From the NCBI RefSeq assembly GCF_013294025.1, contig NZ_JABSNL010000004.1, positions 62,001 through 126,000 of the forward strand: a stretch of DNA of 64,000 nt, in the 5' to 3' direction. The notes under the pieces are model-generated. The model was not told the origin of the DNA. It ran no database searches and saw only the letters and a program-made list of their open reading frames with translations. Numbering within the stretch: the first letter of the stretch is position 1; each line of letters starts with the position of its first letter. Source of the stretch: Flavobacterium aeripolare. Lineage in GTDB: Bacteria > Bacteroidota > Bacteroidia > Flavobacteriales > Flavobacteriaceae. Of this stretch, positions 26,050 to 34,364 are shown one piece after another. The translations under genes and the position numbers were made by a program.

Positions 26050-26817
26050 ATGAAATCATATTTATTATTTTTTTCTTTACTTATTCCTATTCTGTCAGTA
26101 GCTCAAAAGACAATCAAGGTTTCTTATGAGCAGAAGTTTATTTACAATGATAGTTTTTTTAATCAAATTCCAGAAGACAGTAGGGAAGAGTTAAAAAGCT
26201 TTATGACCGCACCCACCTATCTTCAATTGACTAACAACGGGGATCTTTCTTTATACGAAAGTGTCAATACTAAAGAAAAAGTTATTGCCTCGAATGAGAA
26301 AAGTACAGCAACGCATCAAAATTTAGGTATGATATTTAAACCTTTTAAAGTCTGGTTTTTAAAAGATTTTAAAAAGGAAAGTAGTATTACTAGCACGACT
26401 GTTAGCAACGAAGAGTATTTTGTAGAAGCACCATTTGAAAAAGAGGTGTTACATTACGATGGTAAAACTAAAATTATCGATGGATATAATTGTTTATCGG
26501 CATATGCATTAAGATCAAATAAGGACACTATTCAATACTGGTATACACAGGACATAGCTGTAATTGACGGTCCAATGACACCAATCGATATACCTGGATT
26601 AGTGCTGAGCATGGAATCTAATAAAAAAGTGGTTTACGCAACTAAAATAGAATTCTTTGATGATATGCCCATTGCTCCTGTACCTAATAATGCCCTTTTC
26701 ATCAGTAAGAAAGAATTGGATATATTACAAGCAAAATATTTGGAGCCACAATCATATGTTGATGATGCAGGAGTTAAACATGAAAGCTATTCAGTACGCA
26801 TAAAAAATGATAATTAA
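26050..26817 (+). CDS. GLPGLI family protein, divergent motif (cassette C, first)
   Basis: A 255-residue exported protein. Signal peptide 1-18 (MKSYLLFFSLLIPILSVAQ). The lone mature cysteine lies in IDGYNCLSAYAL and is followed by IQYWYTQDI. The signature is altered to DIPGLVLSME but sits in the right context (DGP-MTP before it). I chose the ATG at 26050 since it begins the signal peptide; the frame opens 33 bases earlier without sense. The next gene starts within two bases of its stop. Confidence 0.82.
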   Translation: MKSYLLFFSLLIPILSVAQKTIKVSYEQKFIYNDSFFNQIPEDSREELKSFMTAPTYLQLTNNGDLSLYESVNTKEKVIASNEKSTATHQNLGMIFKPFKVWFLKDFKKESSITSTTVSNEEYFVEAPFEKEVLHYDGKTKIIDGYNCLSAYALRSNKDTIQYWYTQDIAVIDGPMTPIDIPGLVLSMESNKKVVYATKIEFFDDMPIAPVPNNALFISKKELDILQAKYLEPQSYVDDAGVKHESYSVRIKNDN

Positions 26818-26818
26818 G

Positions 26819-27478
26819 ATGAAATATATATTGAAAAAAGTAGGCTTAGCTATTGTATGTAGTTTGTTTTTTATACAAAGTAATGCCCAATCAGGTATTA
26901 AAATTGCATTCGAAAGGCAAACGATTTTGAAAGAAGATGCTGTTAAGGGATTGCCAGAATATATTAGAGAACGTGCTTTAACATTGGTCCAGAGTAGTAA
27001 GCGAGCGTCGACTATGACAATTCAAGGAAATAAAGTTTATTATGAAATTACAGCACATGAACAAAAAGAAGTTAGTAAAGGAATTACTAAAGTAGATGAT
27101 CCAAAAAGCGATGTGCAATTTGTTAGTAATATGTCTGTGTCAACTAGCTACACACCGTTAAAAATAATAAAAGATTATAAAACAAATAGCTATAAAGAAA
27201 CCATTAATAATAAGGTGACCACTGAGAAATTGCCTAAAACCTCTTGGAAGTATACCAATAATAAAAAAAATATTTTGGGATATTCTTGTGTAGAAGCGAT
27301 TGGTGTTTATAAAAACCAGCAACTGACAGTGTACTTTACAAAGGCCTTGCCAGGAGTTGCTAGTCCGGATAAGCTTCCATTTGTAAATGGCGTTATTTTA
27401 GAATATCAGTATGGACACGCCTTTGGTAAAGCAATTAAGGTGGAGAAGAATCAGCCACTCATTACAAAATTTTTATAG
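26819..27478 (+). CDS. GLPGLI-like protein with eroded motif (cassette C, second)
   Basis: A 219-residue exported protein. Signal peptide (KYILKKVGLAIVCSLFF, ending SNAQ), the single mature cysteine in LGYSCVEAIGVY, and QLTVYFTKALPG are in the places expected for a GLPGLI protein. The signature itself has become FVNGVILEYQYG. An alternative ATG at 26807 would overlap the preceding gene by 11 bases. The receptor gene follows after 9 bases. Family membership rests on order and shared blocks and is less sure than for its neighbours. Confidence 0.72.
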   Translation: MKYILKKVGLAIVCSLFFIQSNAQSGIKIAFERQTILKEDAVKGLPEYIRERALTLVQSSKRASTMTIQGNKVYYEITAHEQKEVSKGITKVDDPKSDVQFVSNMSVSTSYTPLKIIKDYKTNSYKETINNKVTTEKLPKTSWKYTNNKKNILGYSCVEAIGVYKNQQLTVYFTKALPGVASPDKLPFVNGVILEYQYGHAFGKAIKVEKNQPLITKFL

Positions 27479-27487
27479 ACCTGTAAT

Positions 27488-30067
27488 TTGAATTTAAAAC
27501 AACTTCTCTTTCTACTGTTCCCAGTGCTTTTATTTTCGCAAAATAAATTGGGTATTACAATTTTGAATCAACAAAAAGAACCTCTTTCTAGAGTTATTGT
27601 GCTTCTATCACAAGGAGAACAGCAAGTTGCTTTTGGTGCTACTAATACTGATGGTGTATTTATTAAAAGCCTGCCTGCCGGTACCTACACTATAACCCTT
27701 AAGAAATTAGGTTTCAGCGTTGTTGTGGTCCAAATTATAATAGAGAAAGATGCCTTATTAACTTTTGAGATGCTGCCGGAGCTAAACCAGCTCGAAGATG
27801 TTATTATTAAGGCGCGACCTAAAATAATGCGAATTAGAGGAGATAGTATTTCGTACAACCTAAAAGCTGTTGTTGATGGAACCGAAAATAAAATCGAGGA
27901 TGTTATAAATAAGCTTCCTGGTCTTGAGGTAAATACTGATGGTAAAGTTTTCTATAAAGGAGAGAAGATTAATAATGTATTGATTGATGGTAATGAGTTT
28001 TTTGGTAACAAACATCAAATGGCCACTCAAAATATCAATGCTGATATGATTGAAGGGATTGATTTGTACACCAATTATTCCGGCATTGCTATCGCTTCTG
28101 GAGGTGACAAAGGGGTGGCGCTAAATTTAAAAACTAAAGATTCTTATAAAAGTAAATGGGTATCTGATATCGAGCTAGGTTATGGCGGTAAAAAGGCAGT
28201 GCGTTTTCATTCTAATTCATTTAAATTTTTTAAAAAGGGTAATTTAGCGATTATCTCTGATTACAATACTATTGGTAACGTACCTATTTCAATTGAGGAT
28301 TACAGCCAGATGAAAACTGCTGTAGATGACAGTCCTGAGTTAAATCGATTACATGATATAGCAGTACCTTCATTCTTAAATCCTACGCCTTTTTACAAAG
28401 AAAAAAACAATAAGTTCCTTGGGCTTACTTATACAAATCTTGTTTCGCCCCGGTCAAAAATCACGTTTTCTAACACTTTTAATGCAGCAAATTTATTAGA
28501 AGAGAATTATAAAACGCAAACAAATTTGGGTGAGGAAAACAATGGTCTCTCTTTTTTTGATCGAAAGAAAGCGTCTTACTTATTAAATAATACTGCTGTG
28601 AAGTGGGAGTTTAATAAATCGGCAACGACCTTTATATCTTATGCTGCTACGGTTACACCAACAGACGATGCTGTGAATCAAAATTTAGATAATGAATTAA
28701 ATCGCACATCGTATAAAGATGGAAGTAGTGGCTTAAGCTTTTCGCAAGTTTTTAAGGTTCAAACTTCGTTCGTAAAGGATATTAAGTATAAAGGGATTAT
28801 AAGGCATGCTTTAAATTCAAACAGCGATAAATTAGGTTTAAATGCTAATCAAGAATTGTTTGATTTGGGTGTGCAATCGCTTCAGCAAAGAAGCAAGAAC
28901 AGGAATAGTAATTTGGATTTTTATAACTCATTCACGCTATCTAAGAAGTCAAATATCTTCAACGTAAAGTTGGATTTGTTGACGCAAAGGGATCGATTCA
29001 AAAATGACATTGATAAAGAACCATTATTCGAAAATGATTTAGAGTTACAGAACGCTATGCTACAGACTACTATTAGTTGGACACGACAATGGACATCAAA
29101 AATTCAGTCTGTTGCTGGACTTACTAATAGCAACGTTACAAGTACTTATAACAGTGAGCAAACTAACTATTCTAGAATAGAGCCAAATTTGAATGTATCC
29201 TATAATCTTGGTTTTCTTAGCAAAGTTAGCTTGGGATACGCTTTGAGTCATCGGTTGCCACTGCTCTCGCAACTATTAAATAATGATGTCATTGAAGATT
29301 TTCAAACAATTAATAAAGAGAGTTTAGTAAAGTATAATGAAATTTTACCTCAAGACAGTTTCTCTTTAAATTACTTTAATGTCAACGCAAAGACTAATTC
29401 TGTGTTGTTTTCATCACTAAATTATAGTGAAGATCGTGAAGCAGTTGCAAATAATGTAATATATCAAGAGGATTACGTCGAGAATCAAGCAACTTTAATA
29501 TCTGGTTCTAGGACATTAAGAGGGATTTTTAGTTACGATTTAAAGATTAAGAAATTGCCGTTCTCTATTAAAAGTACCCTAGTATATTTAGCCACAAAAG
29601 GTTTCTCTGAGTATAGTGGAGTAGGCAATGAATTTAAGTCGAATAATTTTAGTGGTAAAATTAATGTGAATTCTAATTTCAAAAATTCGAATGTGCAAGT
29701 TGCCGTCGACTATAAGTTTAGCAGACGTCGCTTAGAACAAAGTTTATTTGCTTTTAGCAATGTAACGGTAAATCATCAAATTGCTTTAAAATTACGAGGT
29801 AAAAGCACTAATAAGTTAAAATGGGATTTGGGATTTGTGGTTGATAATCAAGATTCAAGTTTTAATAGCAATCAGCTTTATTTATTGAATGGCAACGTAC
29901 AGTATATAGTCGCTAAAAATTTGAAGTTGTTGTTTAATGGTAATAATATGCTGAATTTAAAAAATAGTCAGCTAATAACTACAGCATACAATCAAAGTTT
30001 TTTTACAGAATCGGTCATTTCGATTATGCCTGGGTATATGATGCTAGGAGCTAATTATTCTTTTTAA
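27488..30067 (+). CDS. TonB-dependent receptor-like outer membrane protein (cassette C)
   Basis: An 859-residue outer membrane protein starting at TTG. It has a signal peptide (NLKQLLFLLFPVLLFSQ), a carboxypeptidase-regulatory-like domain (about 20-100, GVFIKSLPAGTYTITLKKLG), a plug-like domain (about 115-215, INKLPGLEVNTDGKVFYKGE and the VLIDGNEFFG segment) and a beta-barrel ending GYMMLGANYSF. The layout is the same as the receptors at 2745 and 22659. No SusD partner is present. It is the last gene of a four-gene cassette that begins with the ATA-start peptide. Ligand unknown. Confidence 0.85.
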   Translation: MNLKQLLFLLFPVLLFSQNKLGITILNQQKEPLSRVIVLLSQGEQQVAFGATNTDGVFIKSLPAGTYTITLKKLGFSVVVVQIIIEKDALLTFEMLPELNQLEDVIIKARPKIMRIRGDSISYNLKAVVDGTENKIEDVINKLPGLEVNTDGKVFYKGEKINNVLIDGNEFFGNKHQMATQNINADMIEGIDLYTNYSGIAIASGGDKGVALNLKTKDSYKSKWVSDIELGYGGKKAVRFHSNSFKFFKKGNLAIISDYNTIGNVPISIEDYSQMKTAVDDSPELNRLHDIAVPSFLNPTPFYKEKNNKFLGLTYTNLVSPRSKITFSNTFNAANLLEENYKTQTNLGEENNGLSFFDRKKASYLLNNTAVKWEFNKSATTFISYAATVTPTDDAVNQNLDNELNRTSYKDGSSGLSFSQVFKVQTSFVKDIKYKGIIRHALNSNSDKLGLNANQELFDLGVQSLQQRSKNRNSNLDFYNSFTLSKKSNIFNVKLDLLTQRDRFKNDIDKEPLFENDLELQNAMLQTTISWTRQWTSKIQSVAGLTNSNVTSTYNSEQTNYSRIEPNLNVSYNLGFLSKVSLGYALSHRLPLLSQLLNNDVIEDFQTINKESLVKYNEILPQDSFSLNYFNVNAKTNSVLFSSLNYSEDREAVANNVIYQEDYVENQATLISGSRTLRGIFSYDLKIKKLPFSIKSTLVYLATKGFSEYSGVGNEFKSNNFSGKINVNSNFKNSNVQVAVDYKFSRRRLEQSLFAFSNVTVNHQIALKLRGKSTNKLKWDLGFVVDNQDSSFNSNQLYLLNGNVQYIVAKNLKLLFNGNNMLNLKNSQLITTAYNQSFFTESVISIMPGYMMLGANYSF

Positions 30068-30126
30068 GAGTATCCGCTTTTAATTTCTAGTTCGAGAAAG
30101 TAGTAGTTACTTAGTCTGAAATTTAT

Positions 30127-30168
30127 AAAAAAAAAACTCCATTTCAAATTGCTTTGAAATGGAGTTTA
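30127..30168 (-). terminator. Rho-independent terminator after tsf
   Basis: AACTCCATTTCAAA pairs with TTTGAAATGGAGTT around a four-base loop. On the minus strand it is followed by a run of ten T. It ends the rpsB-tsf transcript. Confidence 0.9.
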
Positions 30169-30191
30169 CTATTTTTAAACTTGCTTAAGGA

Positions 30192-31016
30192 TTAACCTAA
30201 AGAAGCTCTTTTAAATCCTGTAACGATAAGATCTTTATCTAAAGATGCAACATAAGCAGCAACGCTTAATTTGTTATCTTTAATATAGTCTTGATTCACT
30301 AAAGTGTTATCTTTAAAGAAACGAGCTAATTTACCTTTAGCGATGTTATCTAACATAGCTTCTGGTTTTCCTTCTTGACGAAGTAAATCTTTAGCGATTT
30401 CGATTTCTTTTTCGATAGTTGCAGCATCAACACCTTCTTCGTTTAACGCGATAGGAGACATTGCAGCAGCTTGCATAGCTACGTTTCTAGAAACTTCTTC
30501 AGAACCTGCAGGAGCTGCAGATAAAGATACTAAAGTAGCGATTTTGTTTCCAGAGTGGATGTAAGATCCTACGAAAGCACCTTCTAATTTCTCAAAAGTT
30601 CTGATTTCTAATTTCTCACCGATAACTCCAGTTTGCTCGATTAATTTATCAGCAATAGTAATTCCGTTGAAATCTGAAGCTAAAAATGCTTCTTTAGAAT
30701 CGTAGTTCAATGCTTGGTTAGCCATTTCAGTAGCCATTTTCACAAAGCTTTCGTTCATTCCTACGAAGTCAGTCTCACAGTTTAGAGTGATTACTACACC
30801 AGCAGTTTTGTCAGCGTTAACAACAGCAATTGCAGCTCCTTCAGTAGATTCTCTATCTGAACGATTTGCAGCTACTTTTTGTCCTTTTTTACGAAGGTTT
30901 TCGATCGCTAAATCAAAATCTCCTTCTGCTTCAACTAATGCTTTTTTGCAGTCCATCATTCCTGCACCAGTAGCTGTTCTTAATTTATTTACGTCTGCAG
31001 CAGTTATCGTTGCCAT
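30192..31016 (-). CDS. tsf: Translation elongation factor Ts
   Basis: EF-Ts is the guanine-nucleotide exchange factor for EF-Tu. The 274-residue length is usual for Bacteroidota. The N-terminal UBA-like domain (ITAADVNKLRTATGAGMMDC, then KKALVEAEGD) and the catalytic TDFV segment in LNCETDFVGMNESF are intact. It lies 112 bases downstream of rpsB, the classic rpsB-tsf arrangement. Confidence 0.98.
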   Translation of the reverse strand: MATITAADVNKLRTATGAGMMDCKKALVEAEGDFDLAIENLRKKGQKVAANRSDRESTEGAAIAVVNADKTAGVVITLNCETDFVGMNESFVKMATEMANQALNYDSKEAFLASDFNGITIADKLIEQTGVIGEKLEIRTFEKLEGAFVGSYIHSGNKIATLVSLSAAPAGSEEVSRNVAMQAAAMSPIALNEEGVDAATIEKEIEIAKDLLRQEGKPEAMLDNIAKGKLARFFKDNTLVNQDYIKDNKLSVAAYVASLDKDLIVTGFKRASLG

Positions 31017-31128
31017 AATTTTTTATTTAAAAGATTAAAAGATCGAAGAATTTAAAGATTAAAAATAGTGCTAATTTGACATTGACACTTTAAGTAATCT
31101 TTAAATCTTTCAATCTTCAAATTTATTA

Positions 31129-31923
31129 TTATTTTTCTTCAGTAGCTGGAGCAGCAGTTTCAGTTGCAGCAGGAGCCGCAGCTTCAGTTGCAGCAGGAGC
31201 TACTTTTTCAGCAGTTTCAGCATCTTTGTCAGCCCCTCTATCAGAAAGACCTTCAGTGATTGCGTTAGTTACTAAAGTTAAGATTTTATCAATAGATTTA
31301 GAAGCATCATCATTTGATGGAATTACGAACTCTACTTCACGAGGATCAGAGTTAGTATCTACCATTGCAAAAACTGGAATGTTTAATTTTTGAGCTTCTT
31401 TTATTGCGATGTGTTCCGCTTTGATATCAACTACAAATAATGCAGCTGGTAATCTAGACATATCTGAAATTGAACCTAAATTTTTCTCTAATTTAGCACG
31501 AAGACGATCAACTTGTAAACGCTCTTTCTTAGAAAGTGTCATGAAAGTACCATCTTTCTTCATTTTATCAATAGTAGCCATTTTTTTAACAGCTTTACGG
31601 ATAGTTACGAAGTTAGTTAGCATTCCACCAGGCCATCTTTCAGTGATGTAAGGCATGTTTGCAGCTTTTGCTTTTTCAGCAACGATGTCTTTTGCTTGTT
31701 TTTTGGTAGCAACAAATAATATTTTTCTACCTGATGCAGCGATTTTTTTCAAAGCTTCATTAGCTTCTTCAATTTTTGCTGCAGTTTTATATAGATTGAT
31801 AATGTGTATACCATTACGCTCCATATAAATGTAAGGAGCCATGTTTGGATCCCATTTTCTAGTCATGTGTCCAAAGTGAACACCTGCTTCTAGTAATTCT
31901 TTTACTTCTACTTTGTTTGACAT
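31129..31923 (-). CDS. rpsB: 30S ribosomal protein S2
   Basis: A 264-residue S2. The family opening VKELLEAGVHFGHMTRKWDP and the PGGMLTNFVTIRKAVKKM block are clear. After the conserved core (about 1-228) a 35-residue Ala/Thr/Glu-rich tail (AAAPAATETAAPATEEK) is added, as in several Bacteroidota. It heads rpsB-tsf, and its 171-base upstream gap follows rpsI on the same strand. Confidence 0.98.
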   Translation of the reverse strand: MSNKVEVKELLEAGVHFGHMTRKWDPNMAPYIYMERNGIHIINLYKTAAKIEEANEALKKIAASGRKILFVATKKQAKDIVAEKAKAANMPYITERWPGGMLTNFVTIRKAVKKMATIDKMKKDGTFMTLSKKERLQVDRLRAKLEKNLGSISDMSRLPAALFVVDIKAEHIAIKEAQKLNIPVFAMVDTNSDPREVEFVIPSNDDASKSIDKILTLVTNAITEGLSDRGADKDAETAEKVAPAATEAAAPAATETAAPATEEK

Positions 31924-32062
31924 TTTTTTGTACTAGTTTACGTTCTGTTGATTAGCAATGTATAAATGGCGATTTCTCGGCTAAATACATTTAGATGCTA
32001 AACTAATTTCTCACCTCAATGAGACAACAACAACATTGTTTTAAATTCAATAAATTCAATAA

Positions 32063-32086
32063 GTCTTGAATAAAGGTACTCAAGAC
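32063..32086 (-). other. Stem-loop between rpsI and rpsB
   Basis: GTCTTGA pairs with TCAAGAC around a 10-base loop. Without a T-run on the minus strand it is not a clear terminator. It may be a processing or stability hairpin between the rplM-rpsI and rpsB-tsf units. Confidence 0.4.
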
Positions 32087-32094
32087 AGGCAATA

Positions 32095-32481
32095 TTAACG
32101 TTTCGAGAATTGAAATTTCTTACGAGCTTTCTTCTGACCGAATTTCTTACGTTCAACCATTCTTGGATCTCTTGTCAATAAACCTTCTGGTTTCAAGATT
32201 AATCTGTTTTCAGCATTGATTTCACACATAACACGTGCTAATGCCATTCTTACAGCTTCTGCTTGTCCAGTTGAACCACCTCCGTATACGTTTACTTTTA
32301 CGTCATAGTTAGTTGCATTATCTGTCATAGACATAGGTTGCATAACTTTGTACTGTAAAGTAGATGTTGGGAAGTAAGTCGCGAATTCTTTTTTGTTTAC
32401 AGTGATTACTCCTGTTCCTTCCGAAACATAAACACGTGCAACAGCGGTTTTTCTTCTACCGATTTTGTGAATAACTCCCAT
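32095..32481 (-). CDS. rpsI: 30S ribosomal protein S9
   Basis: A 128-residue S9. The start HKIGRRKTAVARVYVSEG, the GGGSTGQAEAVRMALARV block and the basic C-terminus ending KKFQFSKR, which reaches the P-site tRNA, are all present. Its start codon overlaps the rplM stop by one base, so translation is coupled. Confidence 0.98.
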   Translation of the reverse strand: MGVIHKIGRRKTAVARVYVSEGTGVITVNKKEFATYFPTSTLQYKVMQPMSMTDNATNYDVKVNVYGGGSTGQAEAVRMALARVMCEINAENRLILKPEGLLTRDPRMVERKKFGQKKARKKFQFSKR

Positions 32482-32936
32482 TACTTAAGATCGTTTAGGT
32501 TAACTGTTCTAGGCTTTTGAGCTCCTTGTTTGTGCTCTGAACCAACAACAACATTTAAATTTCTGAAAAGTTCAGCACCAATTTTGTTCTTTGGTAACAT
32601 TCCTTTTACTGCTTTTTCTACTAATAATGCAGGGTTTTTTGCTTGCAATACTTTAGCAGTTAAAGTTCTTTGTCCTCCTGGGTAACCTGTATGACGCATG
32701 TAAATCTTTTCGTCCATTTTGTTACCTGTAAGGTTGATTTTTTCTGAGTTGATAACGATTACGTTATCTCCACAGTCCACGTGTGGTGTGTAACTTGGCT
32801 TGTACTTACCTCTTAAAATCATAGCGACTTTTGAAGCAAGACGTCCTAAGTTATGACCGTCAGCGTCTACAACGATCCACTCTTTTGTAGAGTTGGCTTT
32901 TGTTGCTGAAATTGTCTTGTAGCTTAATGCGTTCAC
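32481..32936 (-). CDS. rplM: 50S ribosomal protein L13
   Basis: A 151-residue L13, first gene of rplM-rpsI. Recognised by VVDADGHNLGRLASKVAMIL, the RGKYKPSYTPHVDCGDNVIV block and GYPGGQRTLTA. A GC-rich stem-loop directly after the promoter could serve L13 autoregulation, known for this operon in other bacteria. Confidence 0.98.
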   Translation of the reverse strand: MNALSYKTISATKANSTKEWIVVDADGHNLGRLASKVAMILRGKYKPSYTPHVDCGDNVIVINSEKINLTGNKMDEKIYMRHTGYPGGQRTLTAKVLQAKNPALLVEKAVKGMLPKNKIGAELFRNLNVVVGSEHKQGAQKPRTVNLNDLK

Positions 32937-32964
32937 AATAAATAAATTTTAATTAAACATTCCG

Positions 32965-32980
32965 TCCCCAATAAAGGGGA
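32965..32980 (-). promoter_or_regulatory. Leader stem-loop of rplM-rpsI
   Basis: On the minus strand TCCCC pairs with GGGGA around TTTATT, two bases after the -7 element. It would therefore form at the extreme 5' end of the mRNA. No T-run follows. It may protect the 5' end or be a ribosomal-protein binding site. Confidence 0.45.
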
Positions 32981-32982
32981 TG

Positions 32983-32990
32983 CAAAAGTA
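32983..32990 (-). promoter_or_regulatory. rplM promoter, -7 element TACTTTTG
   Basis: Perfect match to TAnnTTTG on the minus strand, about 47 bases before the rplM start. Confidence 0.6.
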
Positions 32991-33130
32991 CAATTAATTA
33001 TTTTAAATACAAATACCTTAAAAGATTATTTTTATTATGCGTTTTGCCTGATTATCAATTGTATATTTATCAAAATTATTATCTAGCAAAATTTGTAAGC
33101 AGGCTAAAAGCAGTAACTCCTTTTTTAAGT

Positions 33131-33138
33131 TACTTTTG
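33131..33138 (+). promoter_or_regulatory. Promoter -7 element TACTTTTG of the LacI-type gene
   Basis: Matches TAnnTTTG. It coincides with the earliest possible TTG start of the regulator frame and so favours the downstream ATG at 33265, with a leader of about 120 bases. Confidence 0.5.
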
Positions 33139-33264
33139 TTATCAACAATAAAATTTTTACCTTGCATTTTTCAAGGAATAAAGGAGCTGCTTTATGTGAT
33201 GAATATACCATTTATAAGTGCTTACTTTAATCTATTTTTTACTCAATTAATCCATACTATAATT

Positions 33265-34287
33265 ATGAAAGTTAAAGCGACCCTTAAGCAAATAGCCAAA
33301 GAGCTTAATGTATCTGTTTCTACGGTTTCAAAGGCACTTAATGATAGTCCAGAAATTAGTGATCAAACCAAGATCAAAATTAAGGAATATGCTAAACTTA
33401 AAAATTATAAACCTAACGTTATTGGTTTAAACCTTAAAAATAGAAAGACTAAAACCATTGGAGTGATTATCCCTAATATCTTGAATGCATTTTTTGCTAA
33501 AGTATTTAGTGGTATCGAGAAGGTGGCTGATGAGAATGGATATAATGTCATCACTTGTATTTCTAATGAGTCTATTGTTAAGGAAATCAATACGCTAGAA
33601 ATGTTAAGCAATGGTACCATCGATGGCTTTATTTTGTCGGTATCTGAAGAGGCACAGAAATTAAATGATTATTCGCACTTTACCGAAATTATTAACGATG
33701 GAACTCCTATAGTAATGTTTGATCGAATTGCCGAAGGGGTCGAATGCGATAAGGTTGTGGTTGACGATTTCAATTCTGCGTTGAATTCTACGCAACGTTT
33801 GATAGATTTAGGCTGTAAAAATATTGCTTTATTTTCGTCAGTAGATAATTTAAGTGTGGGTAAACTGCGTACAAATGGTTACCTTAAAGCCTTAGAGAAT
33901 AATGACATTGCTATTAATGAAACTATAATTATTAGAACAGACTCTGAGCAAGATCTAAATAAGAATATTGGCAAAATACCTAAGAATACGGAGATCGATG
34001 CTATTTTTGCCTTAGATGAAGTAGACTCTGTAGCGGCATTAAAATACGGTATTAAAAATGGTTACAAAATTCCGGAGGAATTATCAATCATAGGGTTTGC
34101 TGATGGAATCCTTGCTTCGCGTAGATTAACACCAAGTTTAACTACGGTGAGTCAGCACGGAGTAGAAATAGGAGAGGTAGCTGCAAAATTGCTGATAGAT
34201 CGCCTGAATTCTAAAGAAGAGAATCTTCCTTATGAAACGGTAGTGATTAAAACCAAATTGAAAGAAAGAGAATCTACAAGAAGCTAG
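33265..34287 (+). CDS. LacI family transcriptional regulator
   Basis: A 340-residue regulator. The helix-turn-helix is at the very N-terminus (TLKQIAKELNVSVSTVSKAL) with the hinge helix region KNYKPNVIGLNLK. The periplasmic-binding-protein-like sensor domain (about 60-335) shows IGVIIPNILNAFFAKVFSGI and the LSIIGFADGILASRRLTPSL block. The ATG at 33265 gives the standard LacI start. Inducer and targets are unknown; no sugar-utilisation genes are next to it. A second LacI-type gene ends the window. Confidence 0.93.
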   Translation: MKVKATLKQIAKELNVSVSTVSKALNDSPEISDQTKIKIKEYAKLKNYKPNVIGLNLKNRKTKTIGVIIPNILNAFFAKVFSGIEKVADENGYNVITCISNESIVKEINTLEMLSNGTIDGFILSVSEEAQKLNDYSHFTEIINDGTPIVMFDRIAEGVECDKVVVDDFNSALNSTQRLIDLGCKNIALFSSVDNLSVGKLRTNGYLKALENNDIAINETIIIRTDSEQDLNKNIGKIPKNTEIDAIFALDEVDSVAALKYGIKNGYKIPEELSIIGFADGILASRRLTPSLTTVSQHGVEIGEVAAKLLIDRLNSKEENLPYETVVIKTKLKERESTRS

Positions 34288-34305
34288 AAGCTCGATTTAA
34301 GATAT

Positions 34306-34346
34306 AAAAAACTCCTTTTACAGTTTGTGTAAATGGAGTTTTTTTA
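34306..34346 (+). terminator. Terminator between LacI-type gene and polA
   Basis: AAAAACTCC-TTTTACA pairs with TGTAAA-GGAGTTTTT, with a T-run on the plus strand and an A-run that becomes a T-run on the minus strand. It probably serves both convergent genes. Confidence 0.85.
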
Positions 34347-34364
34347 TGGCGTAATGATCAGATA

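Noticed and set aside
33136..33264. Upstream TTG start of the LacI-type regulator
   Set aside because: It lies inside the -7 element, and the helix-turn-helix begins right after the ATG at 33265.
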